From NCBI RefSeq assembly GCF_001434835.1, contig NZ_AZDV01000003.1, positions 124,001-188,000 of the forward strand: a stretch of DNA of 64,000 nucleotides, read 5' to 3'. The stretch's first letter is position 1; every line of letters starts with the position of its first letter. The notes beneath the pieces are model-generated. The model had not been told where the DNA came from. It saw only the letters and a list, made by a program, of their open reading frames with translations, and did no database searches. The DNA comes from Levilactobacillus acidifarinae DSM 19394 = JCM 15949. Lineage in GTDB: Bacteria; Bacillota; Bacilli; Lactobacillales; Lactobacillaceae. Positions 18,368-28,346 of this stretch are shown piece after piece. The translations under genes were made by a program, and so were the position numbers.

Positions 18368-19462
18368 TTAATCTGACGTTTTAGACGTAAATTGTTTCAC
18401 GATACGCTTGATCCAATGTAACAGTGGTTGTCGGTTAGATCCGACCAACCCAATGGCTTCGACGAAGAGTTCCAAGCCAATCATGATGGCGACGGTTAAC
18501 AGGACCGAGCCCCAAATCGTCGACAACGGGTACAGTAAAGCAATGAACGAGAAAATCAGGGCAATCCCGTAAATTACCAGCACCGTTTGCCGGTGAGTCA
18601 ACCCTAACTGCATCAGTCGGTGGTGCAAGTGGTGCTTGTCGGCGTGGGAAATCGGTTGTCGGTTCAAAATCCGGCGAATCATGGCGTACACCGTATCCGT
18701 AATCGGGACCCCCAGGATAATCACGGGGATGATTACGGAAATGAAGGTCACGTTTTTTAACCCGTACAGCGAGAAACACGCAATCATAAACCCGATAAAT
18801 TGGGCCCCGGTATCCCCCAGATAGATGCGGGCCGGAAAGAAATTATAGGGTAAGAAACCAACCATGGCCGCGACCAACGCGAAGATCATGATGGCCACCC
18901 AAGTGTTGGCCAAGTTCAAGAAGAACAGACCGGTGATCCCGGTGGTGGTCAACGCGATGATTGAAACCCCCGTCGCCAACCCATCTAACCCGTCGATCAG
19001 GTTAATGGCATTGACGATGGCCACAATCCACAGCAACGTGATGGGCAGAGCCAATAATCCTAGGTGCCAAGTCCCGATAAACGGTAGCGTAATGTAGCGC
19101 ATCCGCACCTCCGCAACGAAGTACACTTCGAGGGCCGCCAACAACTGGCCAATCACCTTTTGGTGCGGTTTTAATTCATAAACGTCGTCAATCATTCCTT
19201 CGGCCACGATAATACACTCACCGCCGAACAGCCCCCAGAGTTGTTGGGTCGGCATCTGGTCCCGGAGGAGAAACATCGTCGAGAAGGTGAACGCGATGAA
19301 GATGGCCAAGCCTCCCAATGTTGGCATGGGAATCTTATTCACCCGCCGCCGATTTGGCTTATCCACCGCCCCAATCTTAAACGCGAACCGGCGAATAAAC
19401 GGCGTTAGGACCGCGGAAATGATCATGGTAGCAAATAAGCTAACAATAATCTCAAATTTCAT
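18368..19462 (-). CDS. tagO: Undecaprenyl-phosphate GlcNAc-1-phosphate transferase (TagO/WecA)
   Basis: Transfers GlcNAc-1-P from UDP-GlcNAc to undecaprenyl phosphate, the first step of wall teichoic acid and related polymer synthesis. 364 residues, about eleven helices; catalytic motifs DKPNRRRVNKIPMPTLGG, the DD pair in GMIDDVYELKPHQK, NAINLIDGLDGLA and YLGDTGAQFIG, plus the HxH loop HADKHHLHHRL. It supplies the lipid carrier for wall polymers. It has its own promoter and a structured leader of about 110 nt. Confidence 0.95.
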   Translation of the reverse strand: MKFEIIVSLFATMIISAVLTPFIRRFAFKIGAVDKPNRRRVNKIPMPTLGGLAIFIAFTFSTMFLLRDQMPTQQLWGLFGGECIIVAEGMIDDVYELKPHQKVIGQLLAALEVYFVAEVRMRYITLPFIGTWHLGLLALPITLLWIVAIVNAINLIDGLDGLATGVSIIALTTTGITGLFFLNLANTWVAIMIFALVAAMVGFLPYNFFPARIYLGDTGAQFIGFMIACFSLYGLKNVTFISVIIPVIILGVPITDTVYAMIRRILNRQPISHADKHHLHHRLMQLGLTHRQTVLVIYGIALIFSFIALLYPLSTIWGSVLLTVAIMIGLELFVEAIGLVGSNRQPLLHWIKRIVKQFTSKTSD

Positions 19463-19523
19463 AAACTGTCCTCTTTCTATTCTGCAGGTGATGGGGACCG
19501 GCGATTGCTGAACCGTTCCCTAG

Positions 19524-19625
19524 TCCTCGCGTCGCCAATAGCTCCCCCGACGACGAGGACCCTTTCCCCGACAGATTCTTTACATGTCTTTCGCTAATTA
19601 TACAAAGCTACGAAATCAAACACAA
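19524..19625 (-). promoter_or_regulatory. tagO promoter and leader hairpin
   Basis: TTGTGT (19620-19625), 17 bp, TATAAT (19597-19602) on the minus strand. The leader then forms a GC-rich hairpin (TCCTCGTCGTCG 19548-19559 with CGACGCGAGGA 19524-19534, one bulge). No T-run follows, so this is not a plain terminator. Confidence 0.6.
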
Positions 19626-19815
19626 CCGCCAGTTGAAATTGACAATGAAACTTATTAGTTGGTTCGGTTAGTTAATCGAAATTCACAATCTATTCAATTT
19701 GGTTACAAAATGAATGATTATTCAGTAATGTTACCCTTTCAATTTTTTCAACGAATAAATAGTAATGATGGTGCACAACGTTTGAGCGTAAAAGTAATTA
19801 TATCAGGGCTTTAGC
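19626..19815. other. AT-rich gap between tagO and lrgA promoters
   Basis: No gene seen. The stretch is noticeably AT-rich compared with its surroundings and separates two divergent promoters (tagO and the first lrgAB). Confidence 0.5.
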
Positions 19816-19844
19816 TTGTACTAGAAACCTAAAATTCATATAAT
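19816..19844 (+). promoter_or_regulatory. Promoter of first lrgAB operon
   Basis: TTGTAC (19816-19821), 17-bp spacer, TATAAT (19839-19844). The second lrgAB copy has a near-identical layout, TTGTAT-17-TATAAT. Confidence 0.7.
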
Positions 19845-19967
19845 GAATTTGCACGAGGGGGAAAGCCAAAAAGCGTCATTTTTAGAAATCTGTTCGTCAA
19901 CGTTTACTTGTGAAAAAATTATATTCGTGCCGCTCAATGGTCACGGACCAGAAGGGAGATTTTTTAA

Positions 19968-20408
19968 TTGCCTACCCAAGATAAAGTTACATCAACACCT
20001 ACCACCCAAACGGAGAAGCCGTCACCCATTCTAATTCAGATGGGGATCTTCGCTGCTGTGCTGTTCGTTTCTAGTTTGATTTCACCCCTCTTTCCCGCTT
20101 CGTTTCCCGTGCCCACACCCGTTATTGGGTTAGTTTTGCTGTACGTCCTCTTGGCGACGCGCATCGTTAAGCTCCGCAACGTGGAGAAGTTCGGCGATTT
20201 CATGATTAGTCTGATTGCATTTCTCTTCGTCCCGTCAGGCATCCAGTTAGCCGCGAACCTCGATATCTTAAAGGCCGAAGGGGTTCAAATCGTGCTCGTC
20301 ACCCTGATCGCCACCATTATTCTGCTCGTGGTCGTGGCCTACACCACAGCGTTGTTCATCCGCATCGCGAAAAAAGTCTTTCATATGAATACCGACGTCA
20401 ACAACTGA
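19968..20408 (+). CDS. lrgA: CidA/LrgA family membrane protein (copy 1)
   Basis: Holin-like protein of 146 residues with four helices (about 24-44, 48-66, 80-104, 111-137) after a hydrophilic Thr/Pro-rich N-terminus. LrgA/CidA proteins with LrgB affect murein hydrolase activity and overflow-metabolite handling; pyruvate uptake has been shown for some Gram-positive members. The start is TTG 19968-19970, supported by GGGAGA upstream and alignment with copy 2 (both begin MPTQ). First gene of an operon with lrgB. Confidence 0.88.
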   Translation: MPTQDKVTSTPTTQTEKPSPILIQMGIFAAVLFVSSLISPLFPASFPVPTPVIGLVLLYVLLATRIVKLRNVEKFGDFMISLIAFLFVPSGIQLAANLDILKAEGVQIVLVTLIATIILLVVVAYTTALFIRIAKKVFHMNTDVNN

Positions 20409-20436
20409 CCGCCAACGTCAAGAAAGGAAACCCATT

Positions 20437-21243
20437 ATGATTAATTTAGCAGTAACCCCGCACATGGCGGTTTGGGGCAAGTGGCTCGGCGACGCCATGG
20501 GGACCAATGCCGCCGGTGCCTCCGCCGGGAACGCCATCTTCGGTATTTTTCTATCATTAGTTGTCTACCTCATCGGCCAGTGGCTGTTCAAGATTGGTAA
20601 GGGATTCTTTCTCTTCCAGCCCCTGTTCGTGGGGATGGTTCTAGGAATCTTCATCCTGTTCCTATTAGCCAAGGCTTTTGGGACGACCACGGCTACCTTC
20701 TATAAATCCGCTTACCTGCCGGGTGGGAACATCATCTTCTGGTTCTTAAACCCCGCGACCATCGCCTTTGCGATTCCACTGTACCGGCGTAACGATATCG
20801 TCAAGCGGTTCTGGCCGGTCATTATCCTATCGTTGATTGTGGGATTAGTCATCTCGTTATTCGCCATTTACGGCGTGGCTAAACTCTTCCATTTAAACGA
20901 CGTTGGAATCGCCTCTATGTTACCACAAGCGGCAACGACGGCGATTGCGATGCCAATTGCGACCGCGATTGGCGGGAACGCCGCGATTACGGCGATGGCC
21001 TGCATCCTTAACGCGGTCATCATCTACGCGTTAGGGGATTGGCTGGTCAAGTTCTTTAAGGTCAACAGCGACCCCATCGGTGCCGGTCTGGGGTTAGGAA
21101 CCGCCGGGCACACGGTGGGCTCCGCTAAGGCCCTGCAACTGGGTTCCATTCAGGGTTCTATGGCTTCCATCGCGGTAGTGGTCATCTCCATCGTGGTCGA
21201 TGTCGTCGTGCCACCATTCGCTTCCTTAATGGGCTTACACTAA
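20437..21243 (+). CDS. lrgB: CidB/LrgB family membrane protein (copy 1)
   Basis: Partner of LrgA, 268 residues with about eight helices and the conserved core GLGLGTAGHTVGSAKALQLG near the C-terminus and MLPQAATTAIAMPIA in the middle. ATG follows AGAAAGGAAACC. The first 20 residues (NLAVTPHMAVWGKWLGDAMG) are an unusual extra segment conserved in copy 2 as well. Ends before a strong bidirectional terminator. Confidence 0.88.
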   Translation: MINLAVTPHMAVWGKWLGDAMGTNAAGASAGNAIFGIFLSLVVYLIGQWLFKIGKGFFLFQPLFVGMVLGIFILFLLAKAFGTTTATFYKSAYLPGGNIIFWFLNPATIAFAIPLYRRNDIVKRFWPVIILSLIVGLVISLFAIYGVAKLFHLNDVGIASMLPQAATTAIAMPIATAIGGNAAITAMACILNAVIIYALGDWLVKFFKVNSDPIGAGLGLGTAGHTVGSAKALQLGSIQGSMASIAVVVISIVVDVVVPPFASLMGLH

Positions 21244-21274
21244 TCATCGCACAGCAACCTTAAGTTTCAACCTC

Positions 21275-21320
21275 AAAACGCATCCGTGCTCAGCCAAATG
21301 GCTCAGTTCGGATGCGTTTT
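21275..21320. terminator. Bidirectional terminator between lrgB and TauE-type gene
   Basis: AAAACGCATCCG (21275-21286) pairs with CGGATGCGTTTT (21309-21320) around an inner GCC/GGC stem; T-runs on both strands. Confidence 0.9.
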
Positions 21321-21324
21321 GTCC

Positions 21325-22065
21325 TTACTTGAAAAAGATATTGACCCCAAAATAGACGATGACCAGCCCCATGAGTGGGGTCAACCATTTATTGAGCTTA
21401 ACCATGTTCAACCGGTGGAGAAGGAGCGGCGTCACGACCGCACCAATGACCGACCCAATCATCAAAGTGACCCCGGCACTCCAGGCGATGTTGCCGGTAA
21501 ACAGGTGGCTAACCGCCCCGACCAAGGCCATCACACTCAAGACGTAGGTCGATGTCCCGGCCGCGCTCATCGCGGACAGGCCTAAAATCGATAATCCCGC
21601 CACGGTGGGTCCCCCACCGGTCAGACCACCGATCCCCACCATCATCCCGCTGAGAAAACCTAGCCCCACGGCCACCCCTAGCCGTGAACGGCCAGTTGGG
21701 ACCTTCTGGCCTTGGCGTAAGCCTCGAATCACCACGATAGCACCCATCACCATCAGGATGGTGCCGACGACCCAGTCATAAATTTTAGCGGGAATAAACG
21801 GTGAAATTCCCGTCCCCAGAAAAATCCCCGGGAGTGCCGCTAAAATCATGCGGTTCCCCAGGTCGAAGTGGACGTTGTGAATCCGAATCTGAGTCACACA
21901 GCCAAACAGCAGCGCTGGAATTGCCACAATTAAGGACGTGGGCGCTGCCACGGCGGTGGAAATACCAATCTGACTGGTCAGGACCCCGAGATATAACGCG
22001 GCCCCGCCGCCCCCCATCACGCTGATAAACGCCCCGATCAACACGCCATAAACTAAAACTAACAT
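21325..22065 (-). CDS. TauE/SafE (TSUP) family anion exporter
   Basis: Polytopic membrane protein of 246 residues with about eight helices and two internally related halves, each with the TSUP glycine-rich motif: GAFISVMGGGGAALYLGVL and GLGFLSGMMVGIGGLTGGGPTV. The family exports sulfite, sulfoacetate or other organosulfur/organic anions; the substrate here is unknown. A TTG lies 7 codons upstream, but ATG 22063-22065 (MLVLVYGV) gives a normal N-terminus. Its promoter contains a perfect palindrome likely bound by the divergent TetR regulator. Confidence 0.85.
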   Translation of the reverse strand: MLVLVYGVLIGAFISVMGGGGAALYLGVLTSQIGISTAVAAPTSLIVAIPALLFGCVTQIRIHNVHFDLGNRMILAALPGIFLGTGISPFIPAKIYDWVVGTILMVMGAIVVIRGLRQGQKVPTGRSRLGVAVGLGFLSGMMVGIGGLTGGGPTVAGLSILGLSAMSAAGTSTYVLSVMALVGAVSHLFTGNIAWSAGVTLMIGSVIGAVVTPLLLHRLNMVKLNKWLTPLMGLVIVYFGVNIFFK

Positions 22066-22101
22066 CCCGTCCGCTTCCCTTCTCAAAAGTTTCCACCTTC
22101 T

Positions 22102-22130
22102 ATTTAAGTGGAACTGGTTCCATTTGTCAA
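22102..22130 (-). promoter_or_regulatory. Promoter of TauE-type gene with TetR operator in the spacer
   Basis: TTGACA (22125-22130), 17-bp spacer, TTAAAT (22102-22107). The spacer contains the perfect dyad TGGAACTGGTTCCA (22109-22122), so a repressor bound here would block polymerase. The divergent TetR gene is the obvious candidate. Confidence 0.78.
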
Positions 22131-22181
22131 TCCCCGTCGAATAGTGTACCTTAGAGTTAAGTGATTCAGAAAGGACGACTG

Positions 22182-22751
22182 ATGTGTATGCGTCGCGATG
22201 CTCGTGCTAACCGAGAAAAAATTTTAACTGCCGCTACCACTTTATTTGCCCAACAAGGCGTGGCTAACGTGGGGATGAAGGACCTCGCCCGGGCCGCCCA
22301 AATCGGGGTGGGCACCCTTTACCGCAATTACCCCAACAAAGGGGCCCTTTGCATGGCGTTGATCCGCGACGAGATGGCACGGTATACCACCCGTGAGAAC
22401 ATCTACCTCGATACCACCACCGATGAACCCCAGACCCAGTTAGTCACGATTCTTCAGGGATATTTGGACGTGCGCATTGCTCACGAGGACTTCTTCACCA
22501 TTATTGAAAGTGAGACTACCCCGCTAGAATTTACGCAACTCTTACAAACTCCCATCTACCACGACCGCATCGCGTTATTAATTCGGGTGCTCCGACGCAC
22601 CCAACCGAAAAGTTCAGAAGGTTACCTGCAATTCGAGGCCGACATGGTCGCCGCCATGTTACGCAGCCGGGTATTTGCCTTTGAACGCCATCAGCGCCAC
22701 CTGTCTAATCAAGACCTACTCACTTACATTTTAAAGCTCCTTAATCAGTGA
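22182..22751 (+). CDS. TetR family transcriptional regulator
   Basis: Dimeric repressor of 189 residues: N-terminal HTH (about 8-55; NREKILTAATTLFAQQGVANVG, then IGVGTLYRNYPNKGAL recognition helix region) and a ligand-binding C-terminal domain. The frame opens at GTG 22161, but ATG 22182 with AAAGGA upstream is preferred. Divergent from the TauE-type exporter across a promoter carrying a perfect dyad, which suggests local, ligand-responsive control of that exporter. Confidence 0.9.
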   Translation: MCMRRDARANREKILTAATTLFAQQGVANVGMKDLARAAQIGVGTLYRNYPNKGALCMALIRDEMARYTTRENIYLDTTTDEPQTQLVTILQGYLDVRIAHEDFFTIIESETTPLEFTQLLQTPIYHDRIALLIRVLRRTQPKSSEGYLQFEADMVAAMLRSRVFAFERHQRHLSNQDLLTYILKLLNQ

Positions 22752-22768
22752 CCCCGGTCACTGATTTT
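22745..22768 (+). terminator. Terminator overlapping the tetR stop
   Basis: TCAGTGACC / GGTCACTGA hairpin (22745-22763) followed by TTTTT; the left arm includes the TGA stop of the regulator. Confidence 0.88.
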
Positions 22769-22800
22769 TACGTTGGTCTCAACCTCACATCAACGCAATT

Positions 22801-22860
22801 TCTCCCGGTGAGGTTGCCGGGAGAGTCCATCTTGTATTCGGGCGTTAAACCCCATATAAT
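22801..22860 (+). promoter_or_regulatory. Promoter of second lrgAB operon with upstream palindrome
   Basis: TTGTAT (22832-22837), 17 bp, TATAAT (22855-22860). An 8-bp perfect inverted repeat TCTCCCGG / CCGGGAGA (22801-22808/22817-22824) ends 7 bp before the -35; it has no T-run and may be a regulator site. Confidence 0.65.
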
Positions 22861-22956
22861 GGACTCATACCATTGAAAAGGCTTACATTTATAAAGCACC
22901 ATTCTTGCCATTATTTGAATCGTCCGCCGGTCTCGCTTTCGAAAGGAGCGTTTCTT

Positions 22957-23415
22957 ATGCCTACTCAGCCCGCTAAGCCAGTAGCCACCCCCGCAGAAAA
23001 ACCGGCCGCTCCCATTCTGATTCAGATGGGAATCTTCGCGGCAATTCTCTTCGTGTCTAGTCTTATTTCCGGCCTATTTCCACCCGAATTACCGGTACCC
23101 ACACCGGTAGTCGGGCTGGTCATCTTGTACATTCTCCTGGCCACACACGCACTGAAACTCTATCAGGTCGAGAAGCTCGGCGACTTTCTCATCAGTCTAA
23201 TCGCCTTTCTTTTTGTGCCTTCGGGTATCCAGGTCGCGGCTAACCTGGATATCTTGCGCACGCAAGGATTGCAGATCTTCGTGGTCATGCTCCTAGCCAC
23301 CATCATTCTGTTGGTTTGTGTCGCGTACACCACCAAACTCATGATTTGGCTTCGCCAACACGTCTTTCACGGCGATATCACCGTGGACGCCGACGTTGAC
23401 GGTGAAGGCTCATGA
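22957..23415 (+). CDS. lrgA: CidA/LrgA family membrane protein (copy 2)
   Basis: Second LrgA-type protein, 152 residues, closely similar to copy 1 at 19968 across the four helices (shared APILIQMGIFAA core, VPTPVVGL, GDFLISLIAFLFVPSGIQ). The N-terminus is Pro/Ala-rich rather than Thr-rich and the C-terminus is acidic. The frame opens earlier, but ATG 22957 with GAAAGGAGCG upstream is the start. Its stop overlaps the next gene by 4 bp (ATGA), tighter than in copy 1. Confidence 0.88.
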   Translation: MPTQPAKPVATPAEKPAAPILIQMGIFAAILFVSSLISGLFPPELPVPTPVVGLVILYILLATHALKLYQVEKLGDFLISLIAFLFVPSGIQVAANLDILRTQGLQIFVVMLLATIILLVCVAYTTKLMIWLRQHVFHGDITVDADVDGEGS

Positions 23416-24218
23416 TGGCCCTAACGGCAACCCCGCAGATGGCCAGTTGGGGCCGCTGGCTAGGTGACGCCCTGGGAACTAACGCCACCGGAACTAATGC
23501 CGGCAACGCCCTCTTCGGCATTTTTCTCTCCCTGGTCGTTTTCTTGATTGGCCAGTGGTTATTCAAAATCAGTAAGGGCTTCTTTCTCTTTCAGCCCCTC
23601 TTCGTCGGGATGGTCCTGGGCATCCTGGTCCTCGCCATCCTGGCCCACCTCTTCGGGACCGATACGGCCACCTTTTACCGGTCGGCCTATCTTCCGGGAG
23701 GCAACATCATTTTCTGGTTCCTGAATCCCGCCACCATCGCCTTTGCCATTCCCCTGTACCGTCGTAACGACGTGGTCAAACGATTCTGGCCGGAAATTCT
23801 CTTGTCCCTGATAATTGGGACGAGTATCGCACTGGTCTTAATCTACTACGTTGCGCGCGCCGTCGGGATGGACAACACCGGTATTGCGTCGATGCTTCCT
23901 CAAGCCGCCACCACCGCCATTGCCATGCCAATTTCCGCCGCAATCGGTGGGAATCCCGCGATTACGGCCATGGTCTGCATCTTAAATTCCGTGGTCATTT
24001 ACGCGCTAGGCGACTGGCTGATCAAACTCTTTCGAATTAGTCAGGACCCCATTGGCGCCGGATTAGGTCTGGGAACCGCCGGACACACGGTCGGGTCCGC
24101 TAAGGCCTTGCAGCTTGGCTCCATTCAAGGCTCCATGGCCGCCATCGCGGTGGTGGTCATCTCCGTCGTGGTCGACGTGGTCGTGCCCATTTTCGCCATG
24201 CTGGTCGGCTTAAAGTGA
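23412..24218 (+). CDS. lrgB: CidB/LrgB family membrane protein (copy 2)
   Basis: Second LrgB-type protein, 268 residues, same length as copy 1 and nearly identical in the core (GLGLGTAGHTVGSAKALQLG, FYRSAYLPGGNIIFWFLNP). Differences concentrate in helices after residue 130. The pair looks like a duplicated operon rather than a recent exact duplication, since synonymous sites have diverged. Confidence 0.88.
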   Translation: MMALTATPQMASWGRWLGDALGTNATGTNAGNALFGIFLSLVVFLIGQWLFKISKGFFLFQPLFVGMVLGILVLAILAHLFGTDTATFYRSAYLPGGNIIFWFLNPATIAFAIPLYRRNDVVKRFWPEILLSLIIGTSIALVLIYYVARAVGMDNTGIASMLPQAATTAIAMPISAAIGGNPAITAMVCILNSVVIYALGDWLIKLFRISQDPIGAGLGLGTAGHTVGSAKALQLGSIQGSMAAIAVVVISVVVDVVVPIFAMLVGLK

Positions 24219-24223
24219 AAAAT

Positions 24224-24273
24224 GAGGTCGAAACATAATTTGGATTCTATAAAAACAAATTATGTCCCGAACC
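24224..24273 (-). terminator. Hairpin between lrgB copy 2 and kimA
   Basis: CATAATTTG / CAAATTATG stem extended by GGTTCGGGA / TTTCGACC, which pairs fully only with G-U pairs on the minus strand, followed there by TTTTT. It most likely ends minus-strand readthrough from kimA; the plus strand lacks a T-run. Confidence 0.65.
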
Positions 24274-24313
24274 CCTTATGTCAGTCCTCATCAACACCGG
24301 TTGACCAAGACCC

Positions 24314-24374
24314 AACCATACTAAATTGGCTCTGTAAAACCTATCCGGTTTAACAGAGCCAATTTAATATGGTT
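24314..24374. repeat. 28-bp near-perfect palindrome with 5-nt loop
   Basis: Arms 24314-24341 and 24347-24374 match at 26 of 28 positions around loop TATCC, directly after the kimA stop codon. No T-run follows on either strand, so it is not a standard intrinsic terminator. One mismatch is G-U on the minus strand. Confidence 0.75.
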
Positions 24375-24385
24375 TAATTTAAAAT

Positions 24386-26221
24386 CTACTGTTTGAGATG
24401 ATAATTATACGTTGAAACGATGATATTTTCCCGGGAGTTCAGAATCGTTCGCAACCGTAACGCCGTCTGGTTATGCAGTACGTTCTGCCACGGATGCCGC
24501 GGCACAAACTGTGGGACCAAAACCGTCGTGGTAAAGTTACGTTCCGTCGCTCGTTTTGCAATCACGTCGCAGAACCGCAACGTCGGTGTGGCAATCGAAC
24601 GGTACGACGAATGAATATCAACGAAACGAATATCCGGAAATTCTTCCTTAAACTCTAAGGCCGTTTTATGTTCCTTTTTCGGATTTTCATCAAACGACAC
24701 GTGCATGGCAATCACGTAATCCCCGATTGACCGGGCGTAGTTAATGGCCCCGCTGGTTACCCGGGTAATATTGCTGACTAACACGATAACGGTGGCGCCA
24801 TCGTAGTGATGAATCTCAGCTTTAGCCTTGGCCGCCACGCGCAACTGCCGCGCCACGTTCATATAATGTTGGTGAATCCGGTAGAACATCATCAACAACA
24901 ACGGCATGATAATCAGGTACGGCCAGACGTTGCCAAACCGGAGGAACAGTAAGATGGTCACCAGAACCACCGAGATCAAGGCACCCAAGAGGTTAATGGC
25001 GGCTTTACCCAGCCACCAGCCTTCCCGGGTCCGGAACCAGTGAATGATCATCCCAGATTGCGATAAGGTAAACGGGACGAACACCCCAATCGCATACAGC
25101 GGAATCAACAGCGTCGTTTGGCCGTGGAAGATGAAGATTAAGACGATGGCCCCAATGGCTAACGAAATAATCCCGTTAGAATACCCTAACCGGTCCCCCC
25201 GATCAAGGTAGGCGTGGGGTAAAAACTTATCCTTGGCTAAGTTGTAGGCCAGGATGGGGAAGGCCGAGAACCCGGTGTTGGCAGCCACGGCTAAAATCAA
25301 AGCCGTTGACAGTTGCAACAAGTAGTACAGCACCCCATGGCCAAAGACCCCACCGGCAATCTGCGACAAGACCGTTTGACTAGTCTGTGGTCGGATTCCC
25401 ATATAGTAACTCAGGTAGGTAATCCCCGAGAAGAAGATGGCCAGCACGATGGCCATCATCGCCAACGTTGCGGCGGCGTTGTGCCGCTTAGGTTCCTTAA
25501 AGTTCGGTACCGCGTTACTGATGGCTTCGACCCCGGTCAAAGACGATGACCCGGAGGAGAAGGCTCTTAGAAACAGTAACAGCGTCATACCCTGCACCGG
25601 TGCGCCCACCGCTGCCGAGGCGTGATAGGTGACGTTACCCGATACAATATTGTAAAAACCGACGCCAATCATCACTAGCATCATCAGGATGAAGAAGTAA
25701 ACCGGGACGGTTAGAAAGGCGGCCGATTCCCGCATCCCCCGCAAATTCAGTAACATAATCCCAATCACAATTAACACCGAGATCAAAACCGAATACGGAT
25801 AGAGCGCCGGAATCGCCGACGTAATCGCTTCGGTCCCGGAAGTCGTCGACACGGCGACGGTTAACATGTAATCCACTAACAACGAGCCACCGGCGACCAA
25901 ACCAGCCGATTGTCCCCAGTTGGTGCTGGCAACCGCGTAGGCGCCCCCACCGGACGGGTAAGCATGAATAATTTGCTGGTAAGAAAGCGTGATCGCAAAT
26001 AACAGGACTAAAACCAAAGCAGCAACCCATAATTGATACATCAAGGCTGCGGCGGATAAGGTAATTAGGACTGTGGTAATTTGCTCAGTACCATAAGCCA
26101 CGGAGGATAACGCATCAGACGACAACAACGCTAAGGCTTTAAACTTAGTGAGTGCCTGACCGCCCTCGTCCATGGTCTTGAGGGGTTTTCCAATCAAAAC
26201 CCGCTTTAAATAATGCCACAT
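24386..26221 (-). CDS. kimA: KimA-like potassium transporter (APC superfamily)
   Basis: Probable K+/H+ symporter, 611 residues. The N-terminus (RVLIGKPLKTMDEGG, then ALALLSSDALSSVAYGTEQI) and the length match Bacillus KimA (YdaO) closely: twelve helices in about residues 25-440 and a cytoplasmic C-terminal domain (about 465-611, universal-stress-like). KimA proteins are high-affinity K+ importers inhibited by c-di-AMP. The c-di-AMP riboswitch that precedes the Bacillus gene was not recognised here. A general amino-acid permease is the alternative, but N-terminal similarity and the C-terminal domain favour KimA. Confidence 0.8.
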   Translation of the reverse strand: MWHYLKRVLIGKPLKTMDEGGQALTKFKALALLSSDALSSVAYGTEQITTVLITLSAAALMYQLWVAALVLVLLFAITLSYQQIIHAYPSGGGAYAVASTNWGQSAGLVAGGSLLVDYMLTVAVSTTSGTEAITSAIPALYPYSVLISVLIVIGIMLLNLRGMRESAAFLTVPVYFFILMMLVMIGVGFYNIVSGNVTYHASAAVGAPVQGMTLLLFLRAFSSGSSSLTGVEAISNAVPNFKEPKRHNAAATLAMMAIVLAIFFSGITYLSYYMGIRPQTSQTVLSQIAGGVFGHGVLYYLLQLSTALILAVAANTGFSAFPILAYNLAKDKFLPHAYLDRGDRLGYSNGIISLAIGAIVLIFIFHGQTTLLIPLYAIGVFVPFTLSQSGMIIHWFRTREGWWLGKAAINLLGALISVVLVTILLFLRFGNVWPYLIIMPLLLMMFYRIHQHYMNVARQLRVAAKAKAEIHHYDGATVIVLVSNITRVTSGAINYARSIGDYVIAMHVSFDENPKKEHKTALEFKEEFPDIRFVDIHSSYRSIATPTLRFCDVIAKRATERNFTTTVLVPQFVPRHPWQNVLHNQTALRLRTILNSRENIIVSTYNYHLKQ

Positions 26222-26597
26222 GACTATTTACTCCTTATCTCCACGAAAATAATAATTCGAAAATCCGGTCATTGGCCGGGCAATTCAACACCACTCGCTT
26301 TTGCGAATGCAAACGTCATTCTACTACTTCTAGCTCAACATTACCACAATTCTTAGCGTAAGCAATACGCAATTTTACGGGGGCTCCGATCACTTTAGAG
26401 ATTAAAGCGTTCTCACAAGATTGAATGCCGTTAAGGCCCGGTCTCGTAAGGATAATGATTACTCTCTATGGGCCAGCATCAACATTAAAGTGCTCCCATA
26501 TTCTCACCCTCAAGCCACTTTAACGACCGTTTTTAGACCGAACTATCTGGTCACGGAATCGTTTAAATTGTCGGTAATTCCGGATACTTAGCCTAAA
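26222..26597. other. kimA leader region
   Basis: About 375 bp without a gene. The minus strand offers TTGCTT-16-TAATGT as a possible promoter around 26345-26372 and the string CGCTTTAATCT near 26405, which recalls one fragment of the c-di-AMP riboswitch, but the GGGTGAAT-type partner motifs are absent, so no riboswitch is called. Confidence 0.4.
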
Positions 26598-26628
26598 CAA
26601 AAACACCCCCGTCAATCACGGAGGTGTT
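26598..26628 (-). terminator. Terminator after groEL
   Basis: Minus-strand ACACCTCCGT / ACGGGGGTGT hairpin followed by TTTTTGTTT, 28 bp after the groEL stop. Confidence 0.9.
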
Positions 26629-26655
26629 CGAAAATTCTTTAGTTAATAGAACGGC

Positions 26656-28290
<1,635 letters not shown>

Positions 28291-28346
28291 TCACCTCATA
28301 CGAAATTTTTTTAAAAATGAGTTTTTGGATCAATCGTGGGAAAGGG

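Noticed and set aside
26222-26600. c-di-AMP (ydaO) riboswitch before kimA
   Set aside because: Only one short fragment resembles the motif; the partner conserved strings are absent.
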